NCBI GenBank assembly: GCA_029204225.1
Contig: CM055095.1
Span: 41,820,684 to 41,884,683 of the forward strand
DNA length: 64,000 nt
Direction of reading: 5' to 3'
Source of the DNA: Diphasiastrum complanatum
Lineage: Eukaryota > Streptophyta > Lycopodiopsida > Lycopodiales > Lycopodiaceae
Part shown: piece by piece, positions 22,295 through 32,900 of the stretch
How the letters are laid out: each line of letters starts with the position of its first letter
Position numbering within the stretch: the first letter of the stretch is position 1
Translations under genes and position numbers: made by a program
Notes under the pieces: generated by a model
What the model was told of the DNA's origin: nothing
Database searches by the model: none
What the model saw: only the letters and a program-made list of their open reading frames with translations

Positions 22295-23580
22295 TTTATG
22301 ATGGTGACATTGGTGACATTGTTTTCACTAGCATTTGTGGAAGATCGAGATCAAGCATTGATGAGATCTTGTTGGATCTAGATCATATGTTTGAGAGGGA
22401 GTATTTTCAGAGGTTCAGGTCTAAAGATATTCATGTCTTTGATATCTTTGATGATCAAGAGAAAGGTAAGCAAGTGGAAGCGACTCACTTTGCTTTACTC
22501 ACATGTTTTGGAGAATCTTCTTGTGTAGATGATGCTATGCAAGTGGATATTGGTTCTCATGGTTTTCATACTGGAAAAGCAAGTAATGGATCTGGAAAAA
22601 AAATTTTGTTCAATGAATTTGATGGTCAAGTTGATGATCAAGAGGTTGTTCTCAAAGGGCTTCAACAACACAAAAGGAAAGGTGGCAATTTGGAGCTAGT
22701 CAAGAGCATCAAAGGAGAGGTATTTGGCAAAGATGTTATGGATCTGTTTTTGCAGCTTATTGAAGACTCAAGTAAGGTCAAAGAAATAGCAATGAGGTGT
22801 TGTTCAAGTTTACTTTACTTGTTCTATGAGCTATTTCATGTGGATGTGTGCAAATTGTCAAGATATGGAAAAACTAGCTACATTGTCTTGCAATATCTTA
22901 TTGTTGGAGTTGTACTAACATTCTTGGCTGGTTTTGCTGATGGAAATGAAGATATTGGAGGCTCATTATATCACTCATCCATGATCAAGTTCTCAAGTTT
23001 TGAGCTACTTGATGCCAATGTTTGGATATTGTCATTTTTTGGTGAATGCATAGTCATTTTCTTGTGTCAAGTAGATCTTGAAGATGGACTATTGCAAGCT
23101 ACTTGGTTTATGGAGTTATGTGATGCTGGATTTGCATCATTAATGTACTCACCTACTCATGGATTTCCAAGGTTTGATGATATCTTGTGGCAAGATGGAG
23201 ATGGAGGCTCATTCATGGAGTTTTATGGTGGAGACATATCAAGAAAGGACAAAGTTGGAGGAGACAAGCAAGCAAATGGCCATCACTCACATTTATTGTT
23301 TGGTTGCTGTAATTTTCCTGAGATTTCAAAGTTTGAAACATGGAGGAATCATTTCATTCACATTCTATTTGTTTCTTCATGTTCTAGTTATATCTTGATG
23401 TGTAAAATTGATGTAAGAGATAGTGAAGCATCCAATTTGGACACTATTCTCTATATCAATTATGAAAGATACTTTAGAACCTTAGAAATGAGATCTACAC
23501 TTAGGATGGAGATCATTCTAAAGTTGGATCAAATTTCTATTATCAAAACTATGCCAAAACTAGTTGAAGAGGGAGTGTGA
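22198..23580 (+). CDS. 460-codon ORF of mixed retroelement origin, probably not functional
   Basis: It is open for 460 codons, ending TGA at the 3' LTR boundary. Residues 15-75 resemble copia RT (FDTHLHPLYF, then GIYLLIYDGDIGD where YVDD is expected), so the catalytic site is not preserved. Residues 85-165 (EKGKQVEATHF, SSCVDDAMQVD, GLQQHKRKGG) match the integrase-RT linker of the copia element at 63042-64000. The rest has hydrophobic segments and no recognised domain. The start is uncertain because the frame merely opens there. In a canonical copia element the linker precedes RT; here it follows. Confidence 0.5.
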   Translation: MLWTQKTRFIRFDTHLHPLYFMLDGKFGIYLLIYDGDIGDIVFTSICGRSRSSIDEILLDLDHMFEREYFQRFRSKDIHVFDIFDDQEKGKQVEATHFALLTCFGESSCVDDAMQVDIGSHGFHTGKASNGSGKKILFNEFDGQVDDQEVVLKGLQQHKRKGGNLELVKSIKGEVFGKDVMDLFLQLIEDSSKVKEIAMRCCSSLLYLFYELFHVDVCKLSRYGKTSYIVLQYLIVGVVLTFLAGFADGNEDIGGSLYHSSMIKFSSFELLDANVWILSFFGECIVIFLCQVDLEDGLLQATWFMELCDAGFASLMYSPTHGFPRFDDILWQDGDGGSFMEFYGGDISRKDKVGGDKQANGHHSHLLFGCCNFPEISKFETWRNHFIHILFVSSCSSYILMCKIDVRDSEASNLDTILYINYERYFRTLEMRSTLRMEIILKLDQISIIKTMPKLVEEGV

Positions 23581-24205
23581 GAGATTTCAACTAGTTTAGT
23601 CATATTTTGGTAAATTGTCAATAAGAGGCCAAAACTCATTTCAGACTTAGAGATAAACTTTTTAAAGTTATATTAGTTTAAAATACATTCAATAAACACT
23701 TTTTGAAAGTGTGGGAAGGTTGGAGAGATTCAAATTTGAACTTTGGGTACATTGAATCTAGACCCAAAATTAGTAGGGTTTACATTTTAGAGAGAAAGCC
23801 AAATGGCCAAATAGGGTTTGGACACTCTATAAAAGGATGTAACTCGTGGAGAGACACATCTTTTCTCTTCTATTTCTCATTTCACCATTATACATGGTTC
23901 TCTTTGGGTTCTACTACTCATTGCTGCACTATCTTGGTGTTATCTTGCAATTCTATGTGTAAAATGGTCATTTATTGCTATTTTCGGTTCCACACGTGTG
24001 AAATACAGTAGGGTACTGCAATTGTACAGACATCAAGTATATTTTATGTTTTGGTTCATGTTTGACCAGTATCTCTTAGAGTTTGCATCTCATTTTATAT
24101 GTAGATGCTGTTTTTTCTACATTGGCAGAATTGTTGGTTTGCTCCTTATTGTAACCAAAGATCAGGGACATGGATTGGATCTTGATTGATCTGAGATCCT
24201 TCACA
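23576..24205 (+). repeat. 3' LTR of the copia element (630 bp)
   Basis: It starts TGTGAGAG after the purine-rich GAAGAGGGAG and ends GATCCTTCACA; the termini TGTGA/TCACA are inverted copies of each other. It contains a TATA-like CTCTATAAAAGG at 23826-23837 and a CCACACGTGTGAAA palindrome near 23990. It is the only complete LTR of the element. Confidence 0.9.
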
Positions 24206-24403
24206 TATCATGTATACATGTCAATAATGCGGTAGAGCACAATACATCAGTGGACGAAACCGCGTGCCCTACAAAGCTTATTTCAATCTGTAAAAAAGAA
24301 TTAAACCTTTATTCTAAAAAAAATGAAAAATCAATGCTCAGGGCATCTACTTTGTTTATGTCGTCTTCTTCTTCTCTCTTCATCATCTTTTACACGAATG
24401 GTG

Positions 24404-24409
<6 letters not shown>

Positions 24410-24471
<62 letters not shown>
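24410..24471. repeat. (TA)n microsatellite
   Basis: Direct run of TA dinucleotides, about 60 bases. Confidence 0.97.
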
Positions 24472-24473
<2 letters not shown>

Positions 24474-25240
24474 CATAATATTAGAGGTGTGTAGATGTGA
24501 AAGTACAGAGTGGATGTGCTGTTTGTAGGAGATCGTGGGTGGCTGCAATCGTTGTCAAATCCGTTAGCGCAACTGCATGGGGTGAGCGTGAAAAGGATGA
24601 GACGTCAGTCAGTGCTGAAGTGAACATTGGTGATGATGCAAAACGTGCGTCACTCTTACGAATGGCCTTAGGATAAGATTTACAAGGTGTCTTAACTTTT
24701 GAAGCACTTTTGGCATTTTCTGAATCTGTGAACACGGTTTTATTGTTGTTTCTTTTACTTCTTCTTCTTTTTTCATTCTTCTATAGTTACGGTTCTTATG
24801 GATCTTCTTCTTATTAGAACAATTACTAAACAAAAGTGTTACTCAGGTTGCAGTGTGTATTTCACAACCTGTCAGTGGGAGTCACAGATCCGATACTCAG
24901 CTACATGCATAAACCAGCCATGTCACTAGACATAGCTCAAGAAGATCAACGTTCTGAAACAAGGAGCAACCCTGCCACTATCTACTAAATTAGAAAGCGA
25001 TCAAGAATAAGATTAACTACTGAAACAAGGAACAAGAAACAAGTAACTAGATTCCTAACAACATTTTAACAGTCTAAGAATCAAGAAACACTTATTTCTT
25101 GATGTCTAGATTGCTCAAGAACAATCAAGAACTGGAATGTAAGAAAGTATGCAAGATCTACACCACTATTCCAGCCTATTTAGTTTATTTGAGTGATTCC
25201 TATCTTATTCCACAAACAAGAAATGAATCCTAATCCACAA
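24472..25240. other. Gap with no recognised feature
   Basis: Short ORFs only; no domain, splice-consistent exon or repeat array was seen. The left part encodes Ser/Thr-rich stretches on the minus strand without similarity to anything I recognise. Confidence 0.4.
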
Positions 25241-26330
25241 CTAAGCAAGAAACAAGAAAAAAGGAAGCGAACAAAGATCCACGTTTTTCCAAGTGCCAAG
25301 CGGAAAGACATCACCGGTGTTGCAGTGGGTCCTGCAGTGCCAATTGTGGTTGAGGTTCATGTCTAGATTGTCTGGACAACTCTTGTATATGGACTTGATT
25401 GTTTCATGGTTGGTAGTGCGTGTGTTGGTTTTGTGAAACAAACGGTTGTCGAGGAGGTTGAGTATGTCCTCCTGACCAGTTGTGAGGCTGGTTCCTCGAG
25501 TTATAATAGCAATAAAGAGAGGTATGCCCCATAAAGTCGCAGATGTCACATTTGATCAAGGAAGTATCTGGGACCGGTTGGTATGAAGTGCACTCATTGC
25601 AAGTGTGTGCACCTCGACAGTGAGGGCACCACGTGTTCTCTCGTCTATGGTGGATTTGGCCACTGGGTAACTAACCTGACATCGAGCTTTGGATAGACTT
25701 AAGAGTGTTTTGAAACTCTTTCGTGAGTTTCTCCATCTGTTGTTGGTGTTGCTGGTTAAGCAACTCCATCTGTGTTTTCCACAACTGTTCTCGAGTTTTG
25801 TCGTTTGGTCGAGCTTCTTGGACAGCACGATGTGCTCTCCGTTCACATGGTTCATCGACATCAGAGCCCTCATCTTCCTCTTGAATGACATCAGACATGG
25901 CTTATTTCAATGATGTATATTCATCATTGGAACGAAGTTCACATCTTATCCATTGTGGGAGTCCAACGAGGAATCAAATTATGAGCATAGACTCAGTGGG
26001 TTGTTCTTGTACCTGACTTTTTAATCTTTTAAATTGTTCAATATAGTCACGTACTTTCTCGTCTTTTGTCATTTTGATGTTACTTAGCTTGACAAAAGGA
26101 CTTTCTATCAAGCGAAATGGCTTGAAGCGTTTGATAAAGGCCTCCTTCAAGAGTGACCAGTCACGTTTATTTTCACGATCAAGGTTAAAAAACCACTCTC
26201 GTGCCTGGAGTTTTCTAATCTCCCTCAGCCAGACCCACTTCCTGCCACGTCTACGGCCAATACCAGGGGGAACAGGGGAATGGGATGGCTGTACAGTGAT
26301 TATGGCATGGGCAGTGGATTTGGTCTAGGC
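25241..26330 (-). pseudogene. Ty3/gypsy-type gag relic
   Basis: Read across frames on the minus strand, 26215-25670 gives WFFNLDRENKRDWSLLKEAF, then KRFKPFRL, DEKVRDYIEQFKRLKSQV and LPQWIRCEL, a clear retrotransposon gag (capsid) domain. A Gln-rich coiled stretch follows (25898-25671, NQQHQQQMEKL). A Cys/His segment then reads CPHCRGAHTCNEC and CDICDFMGHTSLYC, resembling paired zinc knuckles. There are several frameshifts and a stop right after the putative ATG GCC near 26326. No adjoining pol was found, so this is a gag-only fragment. Confidence 0.7.
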
Positions 26331-27155
26331 CATCATTCTCAGAAGAAAAAAAATTAACAAAAAGAAGTTTGAACAAAAGCAAAGTGGATGAAAACAAAAA
26401 AATTCACGATAAAAGAGCGCTTGAGATCGATACCGGAACTGAATATCGGTTTTGAGCGCAAGATATACACAGAATATTTTAAGAAACGAGATGCGCGCTC
26501 GAAAGTGATATTGGACTACTAGCGGTATTGGTCTCGAGCATACTGTGAGAGGGCAGACGCTTGAACGGTGAGAGAGCACGCTTGAGAGCGATATTGGGAG
26601 CGAAAACCGAAAATTTTGCGAAAAAAATGAAAATTTTGAAGACTTATATATACAAAATTTTTGCACATGTGAAAAGACGGCCGAGACACGTGTCGTCAGC
26701 TAATTGGTCCACATGGAATGTCCGTATTGACAATGATGACTCAATTATGAGGCCATGTGGGCTGGGACACGTGCACCAATCCATTTTTGACATGTGTCAT
26801 TCTCGCACGTGACAGATGTCAGATCAATCATTCTAGATACGACGCATTAATTTTGACCAATCACAAGTCGACACATGTTCCTTCGCTATTCCTCCACACG
26901 TGCAAATTTTTTTTTATAAATAAGTCTTTTTCGGCTCGAATTTTCATGCAAATTTACGATTTCTTGGTCGGATATTGATTTCAAGCATGCCGTTTGCACT
27001 AATTACTCTTCGTTGACTAATTTGCGCCTGGAACCGATACTGCCTCGTCCGGTTCGCATTCAAGCGTGCATTGCATCTCCTTTCTTTTGTGCTCTATGTT
27101 CATGCGCTCGGATTCGATACTCTAATTTGTATATCTCTTTCGAGCGCACATTGCC
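26331..27155. other. Repeat-rich spacer, possible LTR
   Basis: Motifs around CGCTTGAGAGCGATATTGG recur near 26419, 26500 and 26578, with related forms near 27060-27140. A TATA-like TTTTATAAATAAG lies at about 26911-26923. The position next to a gag relic makes an LTR or leader likely, but no terminal boundary or second copy was found. Confidence 0.4.
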
Positions 27156-27805
27156 TTGACATGCTTGGATTGCTTTAAAACGGCTGTGGAGGAAATGCGC
27201 AACAAAGAAGATGATCTACCTTTTGAGGAGGAGTTTCTTAGAATCCAAAGTCAACTTGGTTTTTCACAACCAACTGTCTATTCACCAACAATATTGACAT
27301 CGAAAGGTGGACATAATATTGATGTCAGATTATATACTGGAGCTTACTTTGTTTTTTATCATTTTAGAAAACAATTTTCCTTGATGATTTCGCAATTCGT
27401 CGAGGAGAGCAAAGATCTTTTGCTGGAGAATTTTCAAGAGATCATGCATTGGGGCACTATCTGAAGTTTTTCAAGAATTAAGAGATAAGTGTTGCCCATT
27501 CAAAGTTTCATCAACATGGTGAAACTATGATTATGGCAATCAAAACACTATCTCATTTTCTTGGAGGACATAATTTCAATAAGGTGCATAAAATAATTTT
27601 TGTAAAGAAAACCATTGCGGTTAAAATTTTAGGATATGGACCAGTAAATTCCATGCTCATATCATCTCATTTTGCATTGTATGCTGCTTACGTTGATCTG
27701 AGTAAGCATGAAAACTATGAGCTATTGAATCCATCCGAAAGAAGAAAATTGTTGCATGATTCTAAGTTGCAACTTTCATTGGAGAAAATATCGGAAACAG
27801 AGTAG
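27156..27805 (+). other. Two unidentified ORFs (102 and 92 codons)
   Basis: 27156-27464 encodes an acidic protein (EEMRNKEDDLPFEEEFL) and 27527-27805 a second with HFLGGHNFNKVHKIIFV. They are in different frames, separated by about 60 bases, and could be pieces of one decayed ORF. I recognise no domain. A retroelement origin is likely from the neighbourhood; a host gene fragment cannot be excluded. Confidence 0.3.
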
Positions 27806-28689
27806 ATTGTGGCCCCCACCATGCATTCGTGTGTGAAAAATGTTGGGTGGAATGGCAAGAAGGTTCGTTTATGAACTATAAAGCCAATTGATCACTCTAG
27901 AGAGTCGGTTTATCCTAAAACTTTAAGAGTCAAGTGATTCAATTGAGCTAGCTACCACATGGTATGGCACATGGGCTATACATCGCCCCCGTAAGTAAAT
28001 GGAGCCAAAGTGTTTATACAAATAGCTATATGCAACATGCTCAGTGAAAAAATAAAGATAATGCACACTGAAAGTCATCAAAATTCTATAGTACCTTGGA
28101 ATGGGTCTCACACATAGGGGTAGCAAGCTTAGAGAGCGATGTGCCAGTTCATTCGAAATGTAATGTTGTATTATGCTTGCAACCTTCTTGTTGGTTGTAA
28201 ACCATAATGGAATATGTCTTCCTACTTATCATTGACTATAGACCATAATGAGCATGTAAAAAAGTGAACTTGTGCTTTTTCATCCTTTGGAAAATCTACA
28301 ATTCACTAAGCAAAATCCGTTACCCTATGATTCATGTTTATGAGTTCAAAAAATGCATATGTAATAACTTTTATTCATGGTACCCCAAATACATTGGTGC
28401 ACATCAACAAAGTATTGGCCTTTCAAATCATATGCATATTGCATTAAAAAAGGTTGACAATATGCTTTTCATCAAAACGCATCTTATTCTTTAAAAAAAG
28501 TGTGATTTTATAATTTTTTTAAAAAATAAATTTTTAATATTTAATTTTCATGATTTTTTGATATTTTGATATTTTGATTTTGAACATTTATAATTTATAA
28601 TTTTTTTTATTTTATTTTATTTTTTTTGCATTTTAATTTTTAATTTAATTTATTTCTTCAATTTTCAAAACTTTCAAGTACTTTCTCTT
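27806..28689. other. Gap: AT-rich sequence without recognised features
   Basis: 28490-28690 is extremely AT-rich (poly-T and TTTTA motifs). No exon, repeat array or transposon domain was seen. Confidence 0.5.
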
Positions 28690-29330
28690 GCTATACTAAA
28701 CATAGCAATAGAAACTTTGGCTATGTTGAGCATAGCAAGAGAAACTTTGGCTATGTTGAGCATAGCAAAAGAACAGACGTTGAAGTTCCTTTTGCTATGC
28801 TCAGCACAATAATGATCATGGGCCTTCATTGCTTTTGTCAACAAAGCGTAGCTACGTTCAACATTTTCGTGATGATCAACGAAATGTTGAATCTAGGACC
28901 ATTTTGTTGATGAAGTTGTCAATAAAGCGTAGGACTCAACGAGGGAGCATTTTGAGTCCTATGCTCAACATATGACTCATTGAAGGAGCATTTTGAGTCA
29001 TAGGACTCAAAATGGGCCTTCATCGTTTTTGTCGACATAGTAGTCGATCTTCTATAATGTGAACATTTCTAAACAAACAACATATTGACAAATCTTAACA
29101 ATTCTCGATCCCTTTGCTCGGCTACACGAGAATTTTTTTTAAAATTGCTATGTCGGGCATAGCAATTTTTTTTTTGCTATGCTTGACATAGAAGAATCTT
29201 TTTGTTTATATAAAATCTTTTTACTATGTAAATTAAAGATTCGTGTGAAAAAAAAGCTTCACTTATGCTAAGCATAGGTGAAAATCTTCAAGAAACAAAG
29301 AGAGAGATAGACTTATGCTAAGCATAGGTG
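28690..29330. repeat. Cluster of short hairpins with a CTATG/CATAG stem
   Basis: The motif GCTATG-N5-CATAGC, or a close variant, occurs at 28690-28706, 28720-28736, 28750-28766, 28794-28807 (partial), 29147-29163 and 29176-29191. The compact form TATGCTAAGCATA occurs in a 50-bp tandem duplication at 29261-29310 and 29311-29358. The 29147 copy has longer arms (AAAATTGCTATG and CATAGCAATTTT). Between them (28850-29035) are further inverted pairs such as GAGTCCTATG/CATAGGACTC. Confidence 0.8.
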
Positions 29331-29337
29331 AAAATCT

Positions 29338-29348
29338 TCAAGAAAGAA

Positions 29349-29407
<59 letters not shown>
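29338..29407. repeat. (GA)n microsatellite
   Basis: GA dinucleotides with a few interruptions, arising at the end of the duplicated 50-bp unit. Confidence 0.95.
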
Positions 29408-29409
<2 letters not shown>

Positions 29410-30201
29410 TCCAAAGCATGGCATCTTGATGGCAAAGGTGAAATCAGTTTGATATTTAATATTGAGCACACATTCCTTGCGCATGAGATGATGTTACGCT
29501 GAGGTAGCTCCCCACCTTTAAACCTGGTAGCTCGCTTACCAATGCTCGTAATGGCCACCCCTTCCTATCCTATCGTCCACAAGTTCTTGCAGCAGCTAAT
29601 TGAATCTAATTCCTCAGCTGCTAGCTGCCACGATGAATATCCAAATCCCGCCTCATGGCATCAATATGTGTCTGGTATAGTTTTCTATTGGGCATGAGCA
29701 GCCATACAAGCATTTGAACCCCTTTCGGAGATTTGCTGCTTCTAGAGAAGCATCTAATCTAGGCAGGCCTTAACTGCTGAAACAATCTGCATCGGAGCAA
29801 TAGTGATCACAAAAGATGGATCTGCTTTATCCTTCCGAAGTTGCGTATGCTTTATCGGAAGCATGCACGTACACGCCAGATGTCACGGAAAAGCAAGTTT
29901 GAGATATAGATATTAATGTGAGTCTTTGTTGATGCATGGAGGTATAATTAGATCTAGAGTAAGTTTGCCGGAGTAGCAGCTGGCTATATAAAAAGATTCA
30001 TTTTATGACAGCGATTAGAATGTATGTTTGAGAACTCAAAGGAGAGAGGTTGCTTCAATATGCTGAGGAGATTTAAGGTAGACAAGTCTGAGAAATCTTG
30101 ACTAGCAGTTTAATTTCTCTTTGAGGTAGAAACGAGTTGCTCTTGAGCTTGTGCAGTGCGTGACCATAACAGGAATTCAAATTTCGAAGTGAATTCACAA
30201 C
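29408..30201. other. Gap upstream of the GRAS-like fragment
   Basis: No coding exon was recognised. A TATA-like CTATATAAAAAG lies at 29983-29994, about 210 bases before the ATG at 30202, and would fit a promoter for the GRAS-like locus or its ancestor. Confidence 0.4.
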
Positions 30202-30846
30202 ATGGCTGATCCTGTTGTACGATACATGTCGCAGATCTTGATGGAAGATGAGCTTGATGAAGATGGGAGCATGTTTAATCCGTGCCACTCAATCCAGGCA
30301 GTTGAGCAGGAGCTTGCAGATCTTCTCACAGACAGTTCTTCGAACGAATTTTTTAATCAATCATCTGGCTATGCAGGATCCAACGGGAAAGCCCATGTTT
30401 GTGCTTAGCCTTGGGAGATCAACTCCAAGAACTGGGCAGATAACCTACGCCGAGAATTGCAGATAGAAGAAGATTATTCGAATGCTAGTTTGAGTGAATC
30501 GTACGCATCGTCTGGCTCATTAATCTCCTCACCCGGCATCACATACTTGGACCTATGCATTGATGAGGAAAGGAAGTCATTGGAGCAATGGTATGATAGC
30601 AAAATCCCGGTTAGTCCTTACAACACTCCCACGGATCAGCTATTACACTTCCGAGGGCTATCTTTGTCTTCTCCAATGGGAAGTTATGGCACAAGCTGGC
30701 AGGCTTCAATAGGAGACGTATCTTCACCTCCGGCTGTTGCATTTCACGCTCAAAATAGCCCAGGATTGCGATCAAATATGAATACAGCATATATGCAGCA
30801 ATCCAGCTATTCCATTGACAGAAACAAGTTTCTCAGACATCATTAA
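30202..30846 (+). pseudogene. GRAS (PAT1/SCL-type) N-terminal fragment with internal stop
   Basis: Residues 1-45 (DPVVRYMSQILMEDELDED, MFNPCHSIQAVEQELADLL) match the conserved N-terminal motif of SCL14/SCL33/PAT1-like GRAS proteins (D-V-L-x-YISQ-x-LMEE-D...MF...ALQAAE). The frame is interrupted by a single TAG at 30406-30408, then stays open in the same frame to TAA at 30844-30846, giving a Ser-rich, disordered second half like the linker of those proteins. The roughly 370-residue GRAS domain (LHRI, VHIID, PFYRE, SAW) is absent from the following 3 kb. The likely explanation is a truncated pseudogene. A sequencing error at the TAG would not restore the missing domain. Confidence 0.55.
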
Positions 30847-30915
30847 ATCGCCGACAGATTTGAATCAGTGAGCGATAAGGAAAGGTAATTCAATGTAACA
30901 GGGGATCATGATCGT

Positions 30916-31020
30916 GACAGTGGAGTGATGGAGCTGATCAGCATAGAATACAATACTGCCGGATACGGAGGACAGTGGAGTGAAGGAGCTGATCAGCATA
31001 GAATACAATACTCGATACGG
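30916..31020. repeat. 55-bp tandem duplication
   Basis: The copies start GACAGTGGAGTGA at 30916 and 30971 and share GAGCTGATCAGCATAG and AATACAATACT, with a small indel before GATACGG. It sits just 3' of the GRAS-like fragment. Confidence 0.9.
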
Positions 31021-31418
31021 GGATTCAGCAAAATCTGCTGCAGCACAGAGATGATATTCAATACGACTAAGGCTATACTGTAACGTATATGTTTTCCATG
31101 AGAGGGAAGCTTGAAGATAGATTTGCTGCACTCTAATCAATAGATCATGTGGAAGGCTTGTATAAACACATAAGCACTGTTGTTGTTTGATATGATGTAA
31201 TATATTATAGCTAGAGATAGATTGTCAAAGCTTTGCTTATATAGCCATCCATACTCAATTTTACTTTTTTTTTTTTGGTTCTTTCATTTTAACACTTCAA
31301 AGATAAGGTGTTGATCCATCATGGCCACTTTTAGTAGATAGCTACCTTTCCAAATCATTTAGCTATTTTAGCTTTGTAGCCTTAGCGGTGATATGGGTTT
31401 TGACATTCTCTGAGTAAA

Positions 31419-32104
31419 TTTTTTGCGAGTTTATTCCATGACATGCTCCAACAAAATGGTAGCACATGGTGTGGTACACTTTTTATGCCACGACATGATT
31501 TTTTAAAAATGAGAATTGTGGTTTGATGCATACTTAAAAATTTGACTATCCATCAAATTCTAAATAGACTTTGTTACTCTATAAATACAGGTTCACTTTT
31601 ATTTTAAAACAAACTATTCTTGAAGTTGTAAAAGTTAGAATGCCGGCGTGCTAGCCCGCAAATTTTTTTATTTAAAATGAACTTCTTTTGAAGAACTTTT
31701 TGAAAAAATAAATTGCTTTTTAAAGTTGATTCGGCTAGCTTGCCAGTGTGCTAGCCGAAAATAGAAAAGCTATTTTGACACATTTGAGAACCAACTTTTG
31801 AGTAAAAACATTATTTCAGAATATTTATTTCAACCTCCCAACATAGTAAGCCGACTTGCTAAGTAAAACAATAAAAAAAAATTTACAACCTTTAAAGATA
31901 GCACGTCGGCGTGCTATATGAAATGTGAAACTTTTTTTTGCAACCAACCAAAATAGCGTGCTATATGAATTGAGAATTTTTTTTTGCAGCCAACTCAAAT
32001 AGCAGTACGCCGGTGTAAACCACATTCAACTAGTAGCATAAAAAGGGTGGCATACCATGTGTTATCTTTTTGTTGAATGATGGCAAGAAATAAACTCGCA
32101 AAAA
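31419..32104. mobile_element. Fold-back / MITE-like element with ~65-bp inverted ends
   Basis: The left end (31419-31485: TTTTTTGCGAGTTTATT, CAACAAAATGGTA, CACATGGTGTGG, CTTTTTATG) reappears as reverse complement at 32035-32104. The interior repeats CGGCGTGCTA-type motifs at 31642, 31728-31758 (as an inverted pair TCGGCTAGC/GCTAGCCGA), 31905 and 31955. No ORF with transposase similarity and no clear target duplication was seen. A non-autonomous DNA transposon is the simplest reading. Confidence 0.65.
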
Positions 32105-32900
32105 CACAGTGACCAAAAAAAAGAGAAATGACCTAGACACCCATTTTTTCAAAAGGTTGAAAATTGTTTGAAAATTTGCCAAAATATTGAATGTCAAATC
32201 TATAAAAATTAATCAAAATTTTAAAAAAGTTTCATTTTGTTATAATTTACAAATATGGAAAAACATAATGAGTTAATATTATTTTTTTCATTTCCAAATT
32301 TGGCTCTACTATAAAATTTCAAATGTGAATAAATTATTGATTTTTTTTTTTTTGTAATAATTTCGGATTTTCAAACTTTGGAAGTTTAACTTTTGGATAA
32401 ACAATTGAAAATTTAAGTGATTTGAATAGCTTAAAAGTTCTATAAAAAAAATATCTGTTGAATTGTTTCTAAAATACACATATTAAACTTATTTATGACT
32501 AATTATGATGACTAAAATATTAATACCTAGAATTGATTGAATTGAAAAATGTGTGCAAAATACAACTAAAAAATTTGTGAAAAAATGTACCACTTAAGAA
32601 TGTCACTCTTGCATTAGTACCACCAATTTTTTTTTAAAATTATGGGGTTCACAATTTGAGACTCTCTTAAAATAAAAGGCTGGAACCACATTTAGATCAA
32701 CTGAATACGAAGCATAATTTATAATGAGATTTTTGTGAGAAACATAAATTCCAAGAGCAAAGCAAAAGAAGAGTTTATTGTCAAATTGAGTTTGACAAGA
32801 GTCTATTTCCACACCATTGACTTCACATTAGCTCTTGAAACTTGGACAATCACTGGATCTGACCTAGATGCATCTATGACAACCTCTACGAGAGTTACTG
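32105..32900. other. Gap: AT-rich sequence
   Basis: Low-complexity AT-rich DNA with homopolymer runs. No feature was recognised. Confidence 0.5.

Larger units (their letters stand above)
19237..24205 (+). mobile_element. Ty1/copia-type element with an internal ~2-kb inversion
   Basis: The ends are TGTGAGAG (19237) and CTTCACA (24205), flanked by the 5-bp duplication TATCA at 19232-19236 and 24206-24210, so this is a single insertion. The left 114 bp (19237-19350) match the start of the 3' LTR (23576-24205). The segment from about 19351 to 21364 is reversed and carries gag, the PBS and the right half of the 5' LTR. From about 21365 the plus orientation resumes. About 190 bp of the 5' LTR is missing at the inversion joints. 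No intact integrase or RT was found, so the element is non-autonomous. Confidence 0.88.

Noticed and set aside
28690-29330. CRISPR-like array
   Set aside because: The repeats are short palindromes with irregular spacing and variable loops, in a plant nuclear context. There are no constant-length spacers and no cas genes.
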